Shown in pieces: positions 27,122 to 35,469 of a DNA stretch of 64,000 nucleotides (positions are counted from its first letter, which is position 1; each line of letters starts with the position of its first letter). The position numbers and the translations under genes were made by a program. The notes under the pieces were generated by a model. That model saw only the letters and a program-made list of their open reading frames with translations, was not told where the DNA came from and ran no database searches. Source of the stretch: Fulvivirga sp. M361 (GTDB lineage: Bacteria > Bacteroidota > Bacteroidia > Cytophagales > Cyclobacteriaceae); the NCBI RefSeq assembly GCF_007097395.1, contig NZ_VKDC01000002.1, positions 1 to 64,000 of the forward strand. The letters run 5' to 3'.

Positions 27122-27232
27122 TCAGACTCTCCACCTCTTAATGATAATTAAGTGCCTGATCACGGTAAGTGCACAAATTGTCAAGGTCGCCCAAACTAAA
27201 CGGTTAGACAGTGATTTTTTTGAGTTGGTCAT
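27122..27232 (-). CDS. Possible 36-aa single-helix membrane peptide
   Basis: An ATG 3 bp after the aminotransferase stop opens 36 codons with a basic start and the hydrophobic run LVWATLTICALTVIRHLIII, then a basic end. It could be a small membrane peptide or chance. The rest of the spacer to 27235 shows nothing else. Confidence 0.25.
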   Translation of the reverse strand: MTNSKKSLSNRLVWATLTICALTVIRHLIIIKRWRV

Positions 27233-27235
27233 CTG

Positions 27236-28534
27236 CTAAATTTTAAGTTCTCTTAGTGCTTTCACTACCTGATCCAGTTCTTCTTTGGTATTATAAATAT
27301 TGGGTGAAAGGCGTATTCCATTGAAGCCATCATGAGTACCCGCTGCAGCAATTTTATAATCGGAATACAGCCTGGCCACTGCTGTATCCGAATCAATACC
27401 CGGCAGGTTAAATACCAAAATACAAGCATTCATCTTAGCATTTTCAGGAGTAACAAATTCAATTTCCCGAAGCGTCATGGACAACTTGTCCTTTAAACTA
27501 GTCGCCAATTCCCGCACCCGTGCCTCCACTTTGTCCTTGCCGATCATGTTATGGAATTCCACTGCCTTTCCAAAAGCAGCTATGGTAGCGTCATTGCGTT
27601 GTCCGTATCGGACCAGGTTTTCTATTTTCCATTCATTCCCCCAGGTCCAATCTTTGCTGATCACCAGTGGCCATACTTTATTGAGTTGGTTCTTTTTGAC
27701 ATATAATACACCGGATTCCTTTGGTCCTGTTAACCATTTATGGGCACTGCCGGTATAAAAATCGCATCCGAGCTCTTCCAGGTCGACATTCATAAATCCA
27801 AAGGTCTGTGCGCCATCGACCAGGCTGAGAATACCTTTATCACGGGCAATGGCACACAGTCGCTGAACAGGTAGCAGTGTACCTGATATGTTGGAAATGT
27901 GTGAAAAGCAGATCAACCTGGTTTTTTTGGTCATGACATCTGTAAACGGCCTGATCAGGTCTTCTTCATTTTCAGGGCTGCGTGGTGTACTCACTTTGAT
28001 AATCTTAAAACCAGCTCGTTTCGCACGCACTTCCCACGCAATATTTAAGGTCTGATGATTTTGCTCCCAGTAGATCACTTCATCCGCGGGTTTCAGATCT
28101 AGCCCATTGTTAATCATATTATTGCTTTCACTGGTGTTGCGGGTTATGGCTATCTCTTCAGGTTGGGCTCCAAGATAATCAGCCAACAGGTTTACTGTTT
28201 CATCGTAAATAGCATGGTATTTTTTACGATCCTGAGAGGAGGCATTTGAGTTCAGACTATCCAGGTGATCTGCCATTGCGTGGCTTACAGGATATGGGCT
28301 TGGACAAAAATTAGCAGCATTCATCATGATCAGGCCGGGCTTAATTTGATATTGATTTTTGACCAAAGCCCAGTAATCTTCTTCCGGTTGTGTCCATTCT
28401 TTGAATTTTGGAAACTGGTCAAACCTATTCCGGTTGGTCCATCCTATGGACGGCAGGGTGATCGCAGCCGCTGAGCCTCCTAATAGCTTCTTAATGAAAG
28501 ATCGTCGTTCGTATTTGTCCGTCATGATCATCAC
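27236..28534 (-). CDS. Tat-exported class V PLP aminotransferase-like protein
   Basis: 432 residues. The N-terminus has a twin-arginine signal (ERRSFIKKLLGGSAAAITLP), so the folded, cofactor-loaded enzyme would cross the inner membrane. The body is fold type I class V, related to isopenicillin-N-epimerase/cysteine-desulfurase-like proteins: TRNTSESNN, SHISNISGTLLP, SLVDGAQTFG, and the PLP lysine in GSAHKWLTGPKESG. The reaction is unknown. It lies between two sulfatases, 22 bp from the sulfatase-mutarotase gene on the same strand, so it is likely co-transcribed. A PLP enzyme in a glycan PUL is unusual; it could act on an amino sugar or a sulfur-linked compound (speculative). Confidence 0.85.
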   Translation of the reverse strand: MMIMTDKYERRSFIKKLLGGSAAAITLPSIGWTNRNRFDQFPKFKEWTQPEEDYWALVKNQYQIKPGLIMMNAANFCPSPYPVSHAMADHLDSLNSNASSQDRKKYHAIYDETVNLLADYLGAQPEEIAITRNTSESNNMINNGLDLKPADEVIYWEQNHQTLNIAWEVRAKRAGFKIIKVSTPRSPENEEDLIRPFTDVMTKKTRLICFSHISNISGTLLPVQRLCAIARDKGILSLVDGAQTFGFMNVDLEELGCDFYTGSAHKWLTGPKESGVLYVKKNQLNKVWPLVISKDWTWGNEWKIENLVRYGQRNDATIAAFGKAVEFHNMIGKDKVEARVRELATSLKDKLSMTLREIEFVTPENAKMNACILVFNLPGIDSDTAVARLYSDYKIAAAGTHDGFNGIRLSPNIYNTKEELDQVVKALRELKI

Positions 28535-28555
28535 TCAATTTTCGTTCTTTGTTAA

Positions 28556-31288
28556 TTATTCCGTCCGGACATCAAACCTGTATATGGTTTTATGTTCGTA
28601 TACCTCTCCTGGCCTTAATACAGGGCTGGGAAAGTTTTTATGATTGGGGGCATCCGGGAAATTTTGGGTTTCCAGGCAAAAAGCAGCATGTTCTGTCAGT
28701 GATCTCCCTTTCTTTCCTTTAATCTTATCCGATAAAAAATTTCCGGTGTAGAATTGCAGGCCTGGTTGTGTGGTATGCACTTCCATCGTTCTACCTGTTT
28801 TTGGATCGTGTATGATCGCTGCTAATGCCAGTTCATATCGTGTGCTTTTATTAAGCACAAAATTATGGTCATACCCGGCTGGATCAGCCTGTTCAATCAC
28901 TTTTGACTCCGTGAAGTCAAATTTTGTCCCTTTTACGGGAAGCACCTCACCGGTCGGGATGAGCGAAGCACCTATGGGAGTATAACTATCCGCGTTAATA
29001 TAAATTGTATGGTCCATGATCTGTAAATACTTCTCCAGATCCGGCCCGTACTCCCGGAATTGCTTTGTATCTTGCCCTGAAAGGTTAAAATATGAATGGT
29101 TGGTAAGATTGACTATGGTTGGTTTATCTGTTTTTGCCAGGTAATCGATCACCAGCTCGTTGTTATTGGTCAGGTAGTAGTCTACCCTTGTATCCAGGTT
29201 CCCGGGATACCCCTCGTTACCATCCGGACTGGTGTAGGTAAGTCTAAGTTTTTCCTGGTGGTCCTCCTCAACAATCTCAGCATCCCATAAAATCCTGTCA
29301 AACCCCTTCCTGTCTCCGCTATGTAAATGGTGAGGTGGACGATTTTTAGGTAGGTCATAGGTTTTCCCATCCAGCTCGAACTTACCATAAGCGATCCTAT
29401 TGGCATACCGACCGATGAGGGCCCCGAAGTGCGGACCATTTTTGGTCAGGTATTCCTCGAGTGTATCAAATCCAAGTACAATGTCTTTATAGAATTGATT
29501 TTTATCCGGTGTCAGTATCCGGGTAATGATACCACCGTAATTTGTGATCTTGACTTGTACTCCATCATAATTTTTTAAGGTGTAAAGGTGCACCTGTCTT
29601 CCATCAGGCATGGCCCCGAATTTTTCCTGATCAATGGCATAATCCGAGACGTATCTTCTTGCCTTACCTGCACGACCATCGAGCGGGAATACGTCACTTC
29701 GTTCTCCCCAATGATGCCATACATCTGCCATTGTTTTAACTTTTTCAGGAAATTCAGCAGCACGATCCTTCTGTTCGCTTCGATCCTTTCCGAGGTTAAA
29801 CAATTTCCATTCTCCATAGTATGGGGCCAATGGCTTCCCTCTGGATACCAGCTTCCAGTTCCCTATCCTGATGGCACGGTTTCCTTCATGCTCCCAATAA
29901 AGGGTATCTCTACCCAGCAGTCTTCCCTGCAATACCGGGCTCAAACTCAGACCGTCATAGGGATGTATGGGCCTGCCTTCAAATTCTTCAGGATAGCGGG
30001 CACCGGCTACATCCATGCTCGTGGCCATAAGATCTACAATATGTGCCGGATCATGTACCCACTTTCCCTTATCTTTAACTATTGCAGGCCAGGAAACGAT
30101 CAGAGGACTGCTGATCCCTCCCTCATGCACCCAATGTTTATACCTGCTGAAAGGGGTGTTACTGACATGTGCCCAGGCCATTCGATAACTTTCATAAGAC
30201 CCTGCTGTCCCCAATAGGGCCGGATCAGGATCCAATTCAGATTTATACTCAGCGGAAGCCCCATTATCCGATAAAAAGAAAATCAGGGTATTGTCAAGTT
30301 GACCATTCTGTTCAAGCGACAAAAGGATACGACCTATTCCCTGGTCCATGCAATCAACTTGTGCAGCGTACACGGCCATACGCTGCGTCATCTCTTTTTT
30401 CTTGGCTTCGTCAAGGTTTTTCCAGGCCGTTACTTCAGCATCTCTACCAATCAGTGATGCTTCTGCATCAATGACACCTAATTTTTTCATGCGTTCAAAT
30501 CTTTGCTTTCTTACCTCATCCCAGCCCGACAGGTATGTATGCTCATACTTGACTATATCCTCAGGTTTGGCTTGCAGAGGAAAATGGGGTGCAGTATAAG
30601 CCACATATAAGAAGAAGGGGTCTTCCGGTTGAGTTTTCGCATGGCTGGAGATAAAACTTACCGCGGTATCGCTGATGGCATCGGTATAATAAAAGCCTTC
30701 CGGATAAGAAATGGAATTGTTATTTCTTTTGAGGTCAACAGGAGTGAAAAAGTCAGCCAGCCCATTGATCGTACCAAAAAACTGAGCAAAGCCACGCTGA
30801 TTAGGCCAGCTTGCAACCGGAGTTGAGGACTCCATCAATTTCTTTTCGGTCACATGCCATTTGCCACTTATATAGCTGGTATAACCTGACTTTTTAAGCA
30901 CTTCCGGGATAGTAACGCATTGATCGTTCAGATTACCACGATAGCCCGGAGCAGTATTTCCTGAAGGTTCAGTCGTTAACCAGGCCACTCCGGCCTTGTG
31001 TGGGTGCAAACCTGTAAGTAATGCCGCCCGGGACGGACTACAGCGACCGGCATTGTAAAACTGAGTAAACTTCAAACCACCGGCAGCCAGCCGATCCAGG
31101 TTAGGTGTTTTAATTTCCGAACCATAACACCCCAGGTCAGAGTACCCCAGGTCATCAGCCATAATGATGATGATGTTGGGTTTTGATCCGGTGAGTGGGT
31201 CCGCAGAAGAAGTGCATGAAGTTATCAGATTGATTAACAGAAAACTCCCTATGATCAAGGATACAATATGTATATTTCTATATCTCAT
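28556..31288 (-). CDS. Sulfatase-aldose 1-epimerase fusion protein, lipoprotein
   Basis: 910 residues in one uninterrupted frame. Lipobox Cys25 (LITSC). Residues about 35-535 are an S1 sulfatase with Asp45-Asp46, formylglycine motif CSPSR at 83-87, GKWHV, and SDNGA near 340. Residues about 556-910 are a galactose-mutarotase-type domain (NYGGIITRI, GRYANRIAYGKF, HHLHSG near 655, catalytic His731 in NLTNHSYFNLSG, Glu873 in CLETQNFPD). A short linker joins them, with no stop or frameshift. Typical sulfatases end near 500 residues and GalM proteins are about 350, so both domains are full length. The last 4 bp overlap the upstream sulfatase stop (ATGA). Inferred role: desulfation and anomer conversion of the same sugar at the membrane. 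Confidence 0.92.
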   Translation of the reverse strand: MRYRNIHIVSLIIGSFLLINLITSCTSSADPLTGSKPNIIIIMADDLGYSDLGCYGSEIKTPNLDRLAAGGLKFTQFYNAGRCSPSRAALLTGLHPHKAGVAWLTTEPSGNTAPGYRGNLNDQCVTIPEVLKKSGYTSYISGKWHVTEKKLMESSTPVASWPNQRGFAQFFGTINGLADFFTPVDLKRNNNSISYPEGFYYTDAISDTAVSFISSHAKTQPEDPFFLYVAYTAPHFPLQAKPEDIVKYEHTYLSGWDEVRKQRFERMKKLGVIDAEASLIGRDAEVTAWKNLDEAKKKEMTQRMAVYAAQVDCMDQGIGRILLSLEQNGQLDNTLIFFLSDNGASAEYKSELDPDPALLGTAGSYESYRMAWAHVSNTPFSRYKHWVHEGGISSPLIVSWPAIVKDKGKWVHDPAHIVDLMATSMDVAGARYPEEFEGRPIHPYDGLSLSPVLQGRLLGRDTLYWEHEGNRAIRIGNWKLVSRGKPLAPYYGEWKLFNLGKDRSEQKDRAAEFPEKVKTMADVWHHWGERSDVFPLDGRAGKARRYVSDYAIDQEKFGAMPDGRQVHLYTLKNYDGVQVKITNYGGIITRILTPDKNQFYKDIVLGFDTLEEYLTKNGPHFGALIGRYANRIAYGKFELDGKTYDLPKNRPPHHLHSGDRKGFDRILWDAEIVEEDHQEKLRLTYTSPDGNEGYPGNLDTRVDYYLTNNNELVIDYLAKTDKPTIVNLTNHSYFNLSGQDTKQFREYGPDLEKYLQIMDHTIYINADSYTPIGASLIPTGEVLPVKGTKFDFTESKVIEQADPAGYDHNFVLNKSTRYELALAAIIHDPKTGRTMEVHTTQPGLQFYTGNFLSDKIKGKKGRSLTEHAAFCLETQNFPDAPNHKNFPSPVLRPGEVYEHKTIYRFDVRTE

Positions 31289-32655
31289 TCTGAAGGCAGA
31301 TTTGGTTTCACGGATTCATACCAGGTATCAAGCTGAGTACGCAGTTCCTTTACCACTTCAGGATATTCTCCAGCCAGGTTATGGGTCTCTTCTCTATCAG
31401 CTTTCAGGTCTGCTAAAAACACTTCAGGGCCTTCTCTTCTAAAGTCAAGCATCGTATTGAGAGAGAGTTTCCATTTGCCCTTTCTAATTGCATATTGGCC
31501 TGCATACTCCCAGCAAAGCACATCATGCGGTGTCTTTTTACGTTCGTTTATCCTGGGCATTAGATCATGTCCATCTAACATATAGTCCGGGGGCTCAGCT
31601 CCGGCTATTTTCAGGAAGGTGGGATAGATGTCCATACCAATACCCGGCTCATCCACTACAGTACCCGGAGGGATCACTCCAGGCCAGCTCATACAAGCAG
31701 GGACTCTGATGCCTCCTTCAAATACGCTCCCCTTATGGCCCCGGAGCCCACCATTGTTGGCACCGTAAAAGAATTGATCAGGTTCATTGGAAAGAAAATT
31801 TTTAGTATTATTTGCTCCTCCATTGTCACTCATAAAAAATACCACGGTATTATCGTTCAGTCCGTCTTTTTTCAGTTGTGCGATGATCTCACCTACGCCT
31901 TCATCCACTACCGCCAGCATAGCGGCTATTCGTTGACGTTGCGGTTCTAAATGACTGAATCGATCCAGGTATTTTTTAGGCATATGCAATGGTTGGTGGG
32001 GTGCATTGTATGCCACATACATGAAAAAGGGTTCTTCCTTATTATTTCGAATAAATTGTTTCGCTTCCCTGGTGATCAGGTGGGTCATGTAGTTCCCTTC
32101 CTCCCAGGCTTCCTCCGTGTTCCTCCATAGGTCATGAAAGGGACGGGGTGCACGTATGAGGTAATACATATGGGAGAAATAATCCAATGTACCCTCCAAA
32201 TGACCAAAAAATTCATCAAATCCTCTTTTGTTAGGCAGGTAATCAGCAGCGGCCCCAAGGTGCCACTTCCCAAAAACTCCGGTTTGGTAGCCTTTCTTTT
32301 TTAATGCATCTGCCAAAGTCACCCTATTCAATGAGAGGCCGGGAGAGCGTGGGGCCAGTAAATCAGGCACTCCGGCGTTATGAGGATAAAGCCCTGTCAT
32401 CAAGGCAGCTCTGGACGGAGCACAGACCGGAGAATTGGCATACCATTGAGTAAACCGAACACCGGCCGCAGCTATCCCATCTATATTAGGCGTCTCCAAA
32501 TCATTGGATCCGAAACTTTCTAAATCAGCATACCCCTGATCATCGGTAACAATGAGGATGAGGTTAGGTTTTTTTTGCTGTGCACATGAAAAATTAGTCG
32601 AAAGCAGCAGCAGAACACCTGTACTTTTCAGCAAGATCATGAGTTTAATTGTCAT
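31285..32655 (-). CDS. Type I (S1) sulfatase
   Basis: 456 residues. Signal peptide with a possible relaxed lipobox (Cys24 in NFSC). The formylglycine motif is CAPSR at 78-82, TDDQ metal ligands are near 37-40, GKWHLGAA is present, and the later motif is SDNGG. The stop is coupled as ATGA to the start of the sulfatase-mutarotase fusion, so the two enzymes are made together, suggesting paired desulfation. Specificity is unknown. Confidence 0.93.
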   Translation of the reverse strand: MTIKLMILLKSTGVLLLLSTNFSCAQQKKPNLILIVTDDQGYADLESFGSNDLETPNIDGIAAAGVRFTQWYANSPVCAPSRAALMTGLYPHNAGVPDLLAPRSPGLSLNRVTLADALKKKGYQTGVFGKWHLGAAADYLPNKRGFDEFFGHLEGTLDYFSHMYYLIRAPRPFHDLWRNTEEAWEEGNYMTHLITREAKQFIRNNKEEPFFMYVAYNAPHQPLHMPKKYLDRFSHLEPQRQRIAAMLAVVDEGVGEIIAQLKKDGLNDNTVVFFMSDNGGANNTKNFLSNEPDQFFYGANNGGLRGHKGSVFEGGIRVPACMSWPGVIPPGTVVDEPGIGMDIYPTFLKIAGAEPPDYMLDGHDLMPRINERKKTPHDVLCWEYAGQYAIRKGKWKLSLNTMLDFRREGPEVFLADLKADREETHNLAGEYPEVVKELRTQLDTWYESVKPNLPSE

Positions 32656-32736
32656 TCATCTTTTGTTTTATTTTCTTCACTGTCAAATTCAATAATTGAA
32701 CTAGCCTTTGCATAAAGTAGATTTCCAGTATTACCG

Positions 32737-33033
32737 CTATTGTATCGAAAAACACCTTTTATTTGATTTTAAGTTTGATAAGCGTGTCCAACCGGTTAAG
32801 TCATATCCTGTCCTGGTAGAGATGGCCACAGAATCACTTAGCTGCCGTTCATTAGGTCCGTATTTGACGTACAGGGTACCTGCTCCGGAAGTTCTTATCC
32901 AAACACCAATACCGCCATCTGCCATTTTCCTTAAAATTGGCCCATAGGTTACTTCAACATTTTGGGCAACCCCCGGAGCCTGTAGCAAAAGGATCAAAAA
33001 GTATCCAACAAATCTTAAAAGATTACTTTCCAT
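32737..33033 (-). pseudogene. Truncated N-terminal domain of a PhoD-like phosphatase
   Basis: From the ATG at 33033 the product is 98 residues: a signal peptide (LLRFVGYFLILLLQAPGVAQ) and then an Ig-like domain of the kind that precedes PhoD-type metallophosphatases (YGPILRKMADGGIGVWIRT, then YDLTGWTRLSNL). Translation stops at a TAG where the catalytic domain would begin, and no downstream frame resumes it. The start overlaps the end of the metallophosphatase gene by 11 bp. It is most likely the remnant of a second phosphatase, or possibly a stand-alone secreted domain. Confidence 0.65.
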
Positions 33034-34147
33034 CCGACTCAATAAAACATCCTGTTTTAAGTTTTTCTGTTTGCTTTCCGGACTTATCAACGGTCATGGT
33101 ACCAATGGTCCGAAATCCCTTTTCCATTGCTTCAGGGCTAATGATTGCTGCCAATGACTTTCGGTTTTCTACTCTTGGAATGATATCAATCTCTTTGAGA
33201 GCAAGTTGAATTTGATCTGAACTTACCTTCGCCACCAGGTAATTGACGGTAGGGTTCCACCCAAACAGACTACCATGCGCAACCTGCTGCACATCATCTT
33301 CTTCTGTACAGGTAATGGCATGAACTTCTCCACACAGGTATAGATCGACATTATGCTTTGTAAGCGTCTTCCACAAATCTGATTCACGCCCCTTCTCCAA
33401 CATCATTCCACTGGAATTCAACTTATTCACCGGTGCCAGAATAGGTGTGTGTCCCATAACAATGACATGATCCACCTCTTTTTTTTCTGCAAGTACATTG
33501 CCCAACCACTCCAATTGTTTGCCTGAAACCTGTGCCACAATATGGCCCTCCGCCCCCTGACCGGGCTCGAATACGTCTACCGAAACAAACAAGGTGTTGT
33601 TATGAATAAAAGAGTACGCCAGCCCTTTCATATGATCAGGGCCGTTCATTGGCATTCGCATATAATTCCTGAACTGTTCTTCCAGCAGTGGCACCAGTTT
33701 GGCTTTTTCCTCAGGCCAGGGATTATCTCCTACCTCATGGTCACCCACAGATACATAATATTTTAATCCTTTTGCCTCCATTCTCGCTTTCCACGCTGGG
33801 TAAAAAATGGCGGCATTTTTTAAAATAGACTCCTCCGTTGGCTCTAAAATCGATGGCCACCTGCCATCCACCAGGTCGCCAGGTACTAAGATAAAATCCG
33901 GATTTTCCGCCTTAACGGCATCCAGGAAATATGAAAATGCTTCTTCAAAGCCCGGATGCGGATATCGGGCATCTTTGTTGAGGAAATCAGGGACGCTTAC
34001 GAAAGTCCAGGTTTTTTCCGATTCCTTTTGTTTTTCCTGAGGAGTGCAACCCAAAAACAGGATGCCTATGGTCAGAAGAAACCACCTCCGGCAATTCCTG
34101 ATCAGGGAGTCACTACCCTTTTTAAAGACGGTCATACTGTTTATCAT
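33023..34147 (-). CDS. Calcineurin-like metallophosphoesterase, lipoprotein
   Basis: 374 residues (a second ATG at residue 5 is possible). Lipobox (GILFLGC). The metallophosphoesterase blocks are VPGDLVDGR, VSVGDHEVGD, VMGHTPIL and LCGEVHAIT, supplying the two-metal site. The first block is atypical: the usual DxH reads SVPDFLN, so one metal ligand is changed. Expected to cleave phosphate esters in the periplasm. With the PhoD-like gene near 22 kb and the fragment next door, it adds to a phosphatase set inside the PUL. Confidence 0.82.
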   Translation of the reverse strand: MINSMTVFKKGSDSLIRNCRRWFLLTIGILFLGCTPQEKQKESEKTWTFVSVPDFLNKDARYPHPGFEEAFSYFLDAVKAENPDFILVPGDLVDGRWPSILEPTEESILKNAAIFYPAWKARMEAKGLKYYVSVGDHEVGDNPWPEEKAKLVPLLEEQFRNYMRMPMNGPDHMKGLAYSFIHNNTLFVSVDVFEPGQGAEGHIVAQVSGKQLEWLGNVLAEKKEVDHVIVMGHTPILAPVNKLNSSGMMLEKGRESDLWKTLTKHNVDLYLCGEVHAITCTEEDDVQQVAHGSLFGWNPTVNYLVAKVSSDQIQLALKEIDIIPRVENRKSLAAIISPEAMEKGFRTIGTMTVDKSGKQTEKLKTGCFIESDGK

Positions 34148-34173
34148 TGGCTTTTTGTTGAACCACTCTTAAT

Positions 34174-35379
34174 CTACCTGTCAAACGATTGCATCTCCAT
34201 AGAATACATCTGCTCTGTTCCATACTGGCCGGAATTGAAAAAGATCCTGGCTTTACCTCCCGGGGTTGCCAACAAGTGATGCCGCCAAAAATTCACGCCT
34301 ATTCCGCCATCCAATTCGGCCTGATTTAAATCCTCCGGATATCGAAAAGGACTATTGACTGTGTCCGGTGACCATAAACTTTCAAGACCTTCCGGTCCAC
34401 TGATTACCCATCCGCCTAAAGAAGGAGCCGGTTCCCTGTGGCTTTCATCGGCCGGTGAGGTAGGACTTCCATTGATCAGGCCGTACCATTGTTTGTTGTG
34501 CTTATCATAGAACACCTGAGGTGTACTCATCCAGCCCTGGTTCCAGGCTTTTGACTGCCCTGGTCGCTGTAGTATTTTTACTTTTTCAGCTTCAGCCCGA
34601 CTGGGGTGCCACCAGGCCAGTACCGTTCCTGATCCAAATTCTGACTCTTTTTGTTCCTGCTGAGCGTATTTTGGATACGCTTTGTAAAAAATGGCTACCT
34701 TATTTTCATCTTTTACCCAGTAGGCCGTAGGTGTATCACAATGTAAACCATCAAACCAATTTTCATCAGGCGAAAGCACAGGCTGTTTAACTACAGTCCA
34801 GGGGCCGGCCAATCGATTGGCAAAAGCTACCTGTATAAATTTATTTTTACCCCCTTGCTCATTGGGAGTTGTACAAGTGAAAACAGACCAATATTTTTCC
34901 TCGATTTTAGCCGCACGATTAGGTTTATAGGCGTCCATGATGACCCACCATTTATGCCAGCCGATTTCGTAAGTGAAATCTTCCGGGTTTGATATCTCCA
35001 CCTGGCCCAATTTTTCCCAGTCACCCGGGCCAATCTCTTCCGCAGATTTGCTTTTTGCCATTCCGGTGCTTAATAGCTCTTCACCATCCTCAGCTCTGCC
35101 CATAGCGAAGTAAAACATTCGCCATGTATGAATTTCCTCGTCCCATACTATGCAGGGGTCACCTACTACATGGGAGTCAAAGCCATTTTCATCAGACCGG
35201 GTAAGTACAGCACGGGGATCCATTTGCCATCTGGCTTCTCTGAAATTGGCTGGTACCTTAATCGGGGATGCTGACAAGGAAACTTCATCGTGGTTTTCCG
35301 GATGCTTTGACTGGCAGCTTACAATCAAAAAAATGGTGAACAAGAGATATGCTTTGAATTTTAGATCTTTGAGCTTCAT
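34174..35379 (-). CDS. Five-bladed beta-propeller glycoside hydrolase, GH43/GH117-clan-like, lipoprotein
   Basis: The ATG at 35379 gives about 401 residues with lipobox LIVSC; the longer frame reaches into repeat-like DNA and is unlikely. The protein is rich in Trp and blade-like motifs: VVGDPCIVWDEEIHTWRMFYF, WSVFTCTTP, and FDGLHCDTPTAYW with an acidic residue in a typical position. The fold guess is a GH43/GH32/GH117-type propeller; the family cannot be fixed by eye. In this PUL a GH117-like enzyme would release a 3,6-anhydro sugar, and a GH43-like enzyme an arabinose or xylose. It lies between a sulfatase and the metallophosphatase. Confidence 0.6.
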   Translation of the reverse strand: MKLKDLKFKAYLLFTIFLIVSCQSKHPENHDEVSLSASPIKVPANFREARWQMDPRAVLTRSDENGFDSHVVGDPCIVWDEEIHTWRMFYFAMGRAEDGEELLSTGMAKSKSAEEIGPGDWEKLGQVEISNPEDFTYEIGWHKWWVIMDAYKPNRAAKIEEKYWSVFTCTTPNEQGGKNKFIQVAFANRLAGPWTVVKQPVLSPDENWFDGLHCDTPTAYWVKDENKVAIFYKAYPKYAQQEQKESEFGSGTVLAWWHPSRAEAEKVKILQRPGQSKAWNQGWMSTPQVFYDKHNKQWYGLINGSPTSPADESHREPAPSLGGWVISGPEGLESLWSPDTVNSPFRYPEDLNQAELDGGIGVNFWRHHLLATPGGKARIFFNSGQYGTEQMYSMEMQSFDR

Positions 35380-35407
35380 TTGATTTGTTTTAATTGTTCT
35401 TATACTT

Positions 35408-35421
35408 AGGTTCAGAGAACA
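35408..35421. repeat. Degenerate REP hairpin
   Basis: AGGTTC-AGA-GAACAT, a half-decayed copy of the REP hairpin near the glycosidase start. Confidence 0.4.
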
Positions 35422-35469
35422 TACACCAGCACTAGTTTTATATCCAGGGCAGTACATTAAGTTCTGTTA

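Noticed and set aside
29588-30217. Plus-strand frame of 209 codons in the sulfatase-mutarotase gene
   Set aside because: Antisense shadow; the minus-strand frame is clearly coding.
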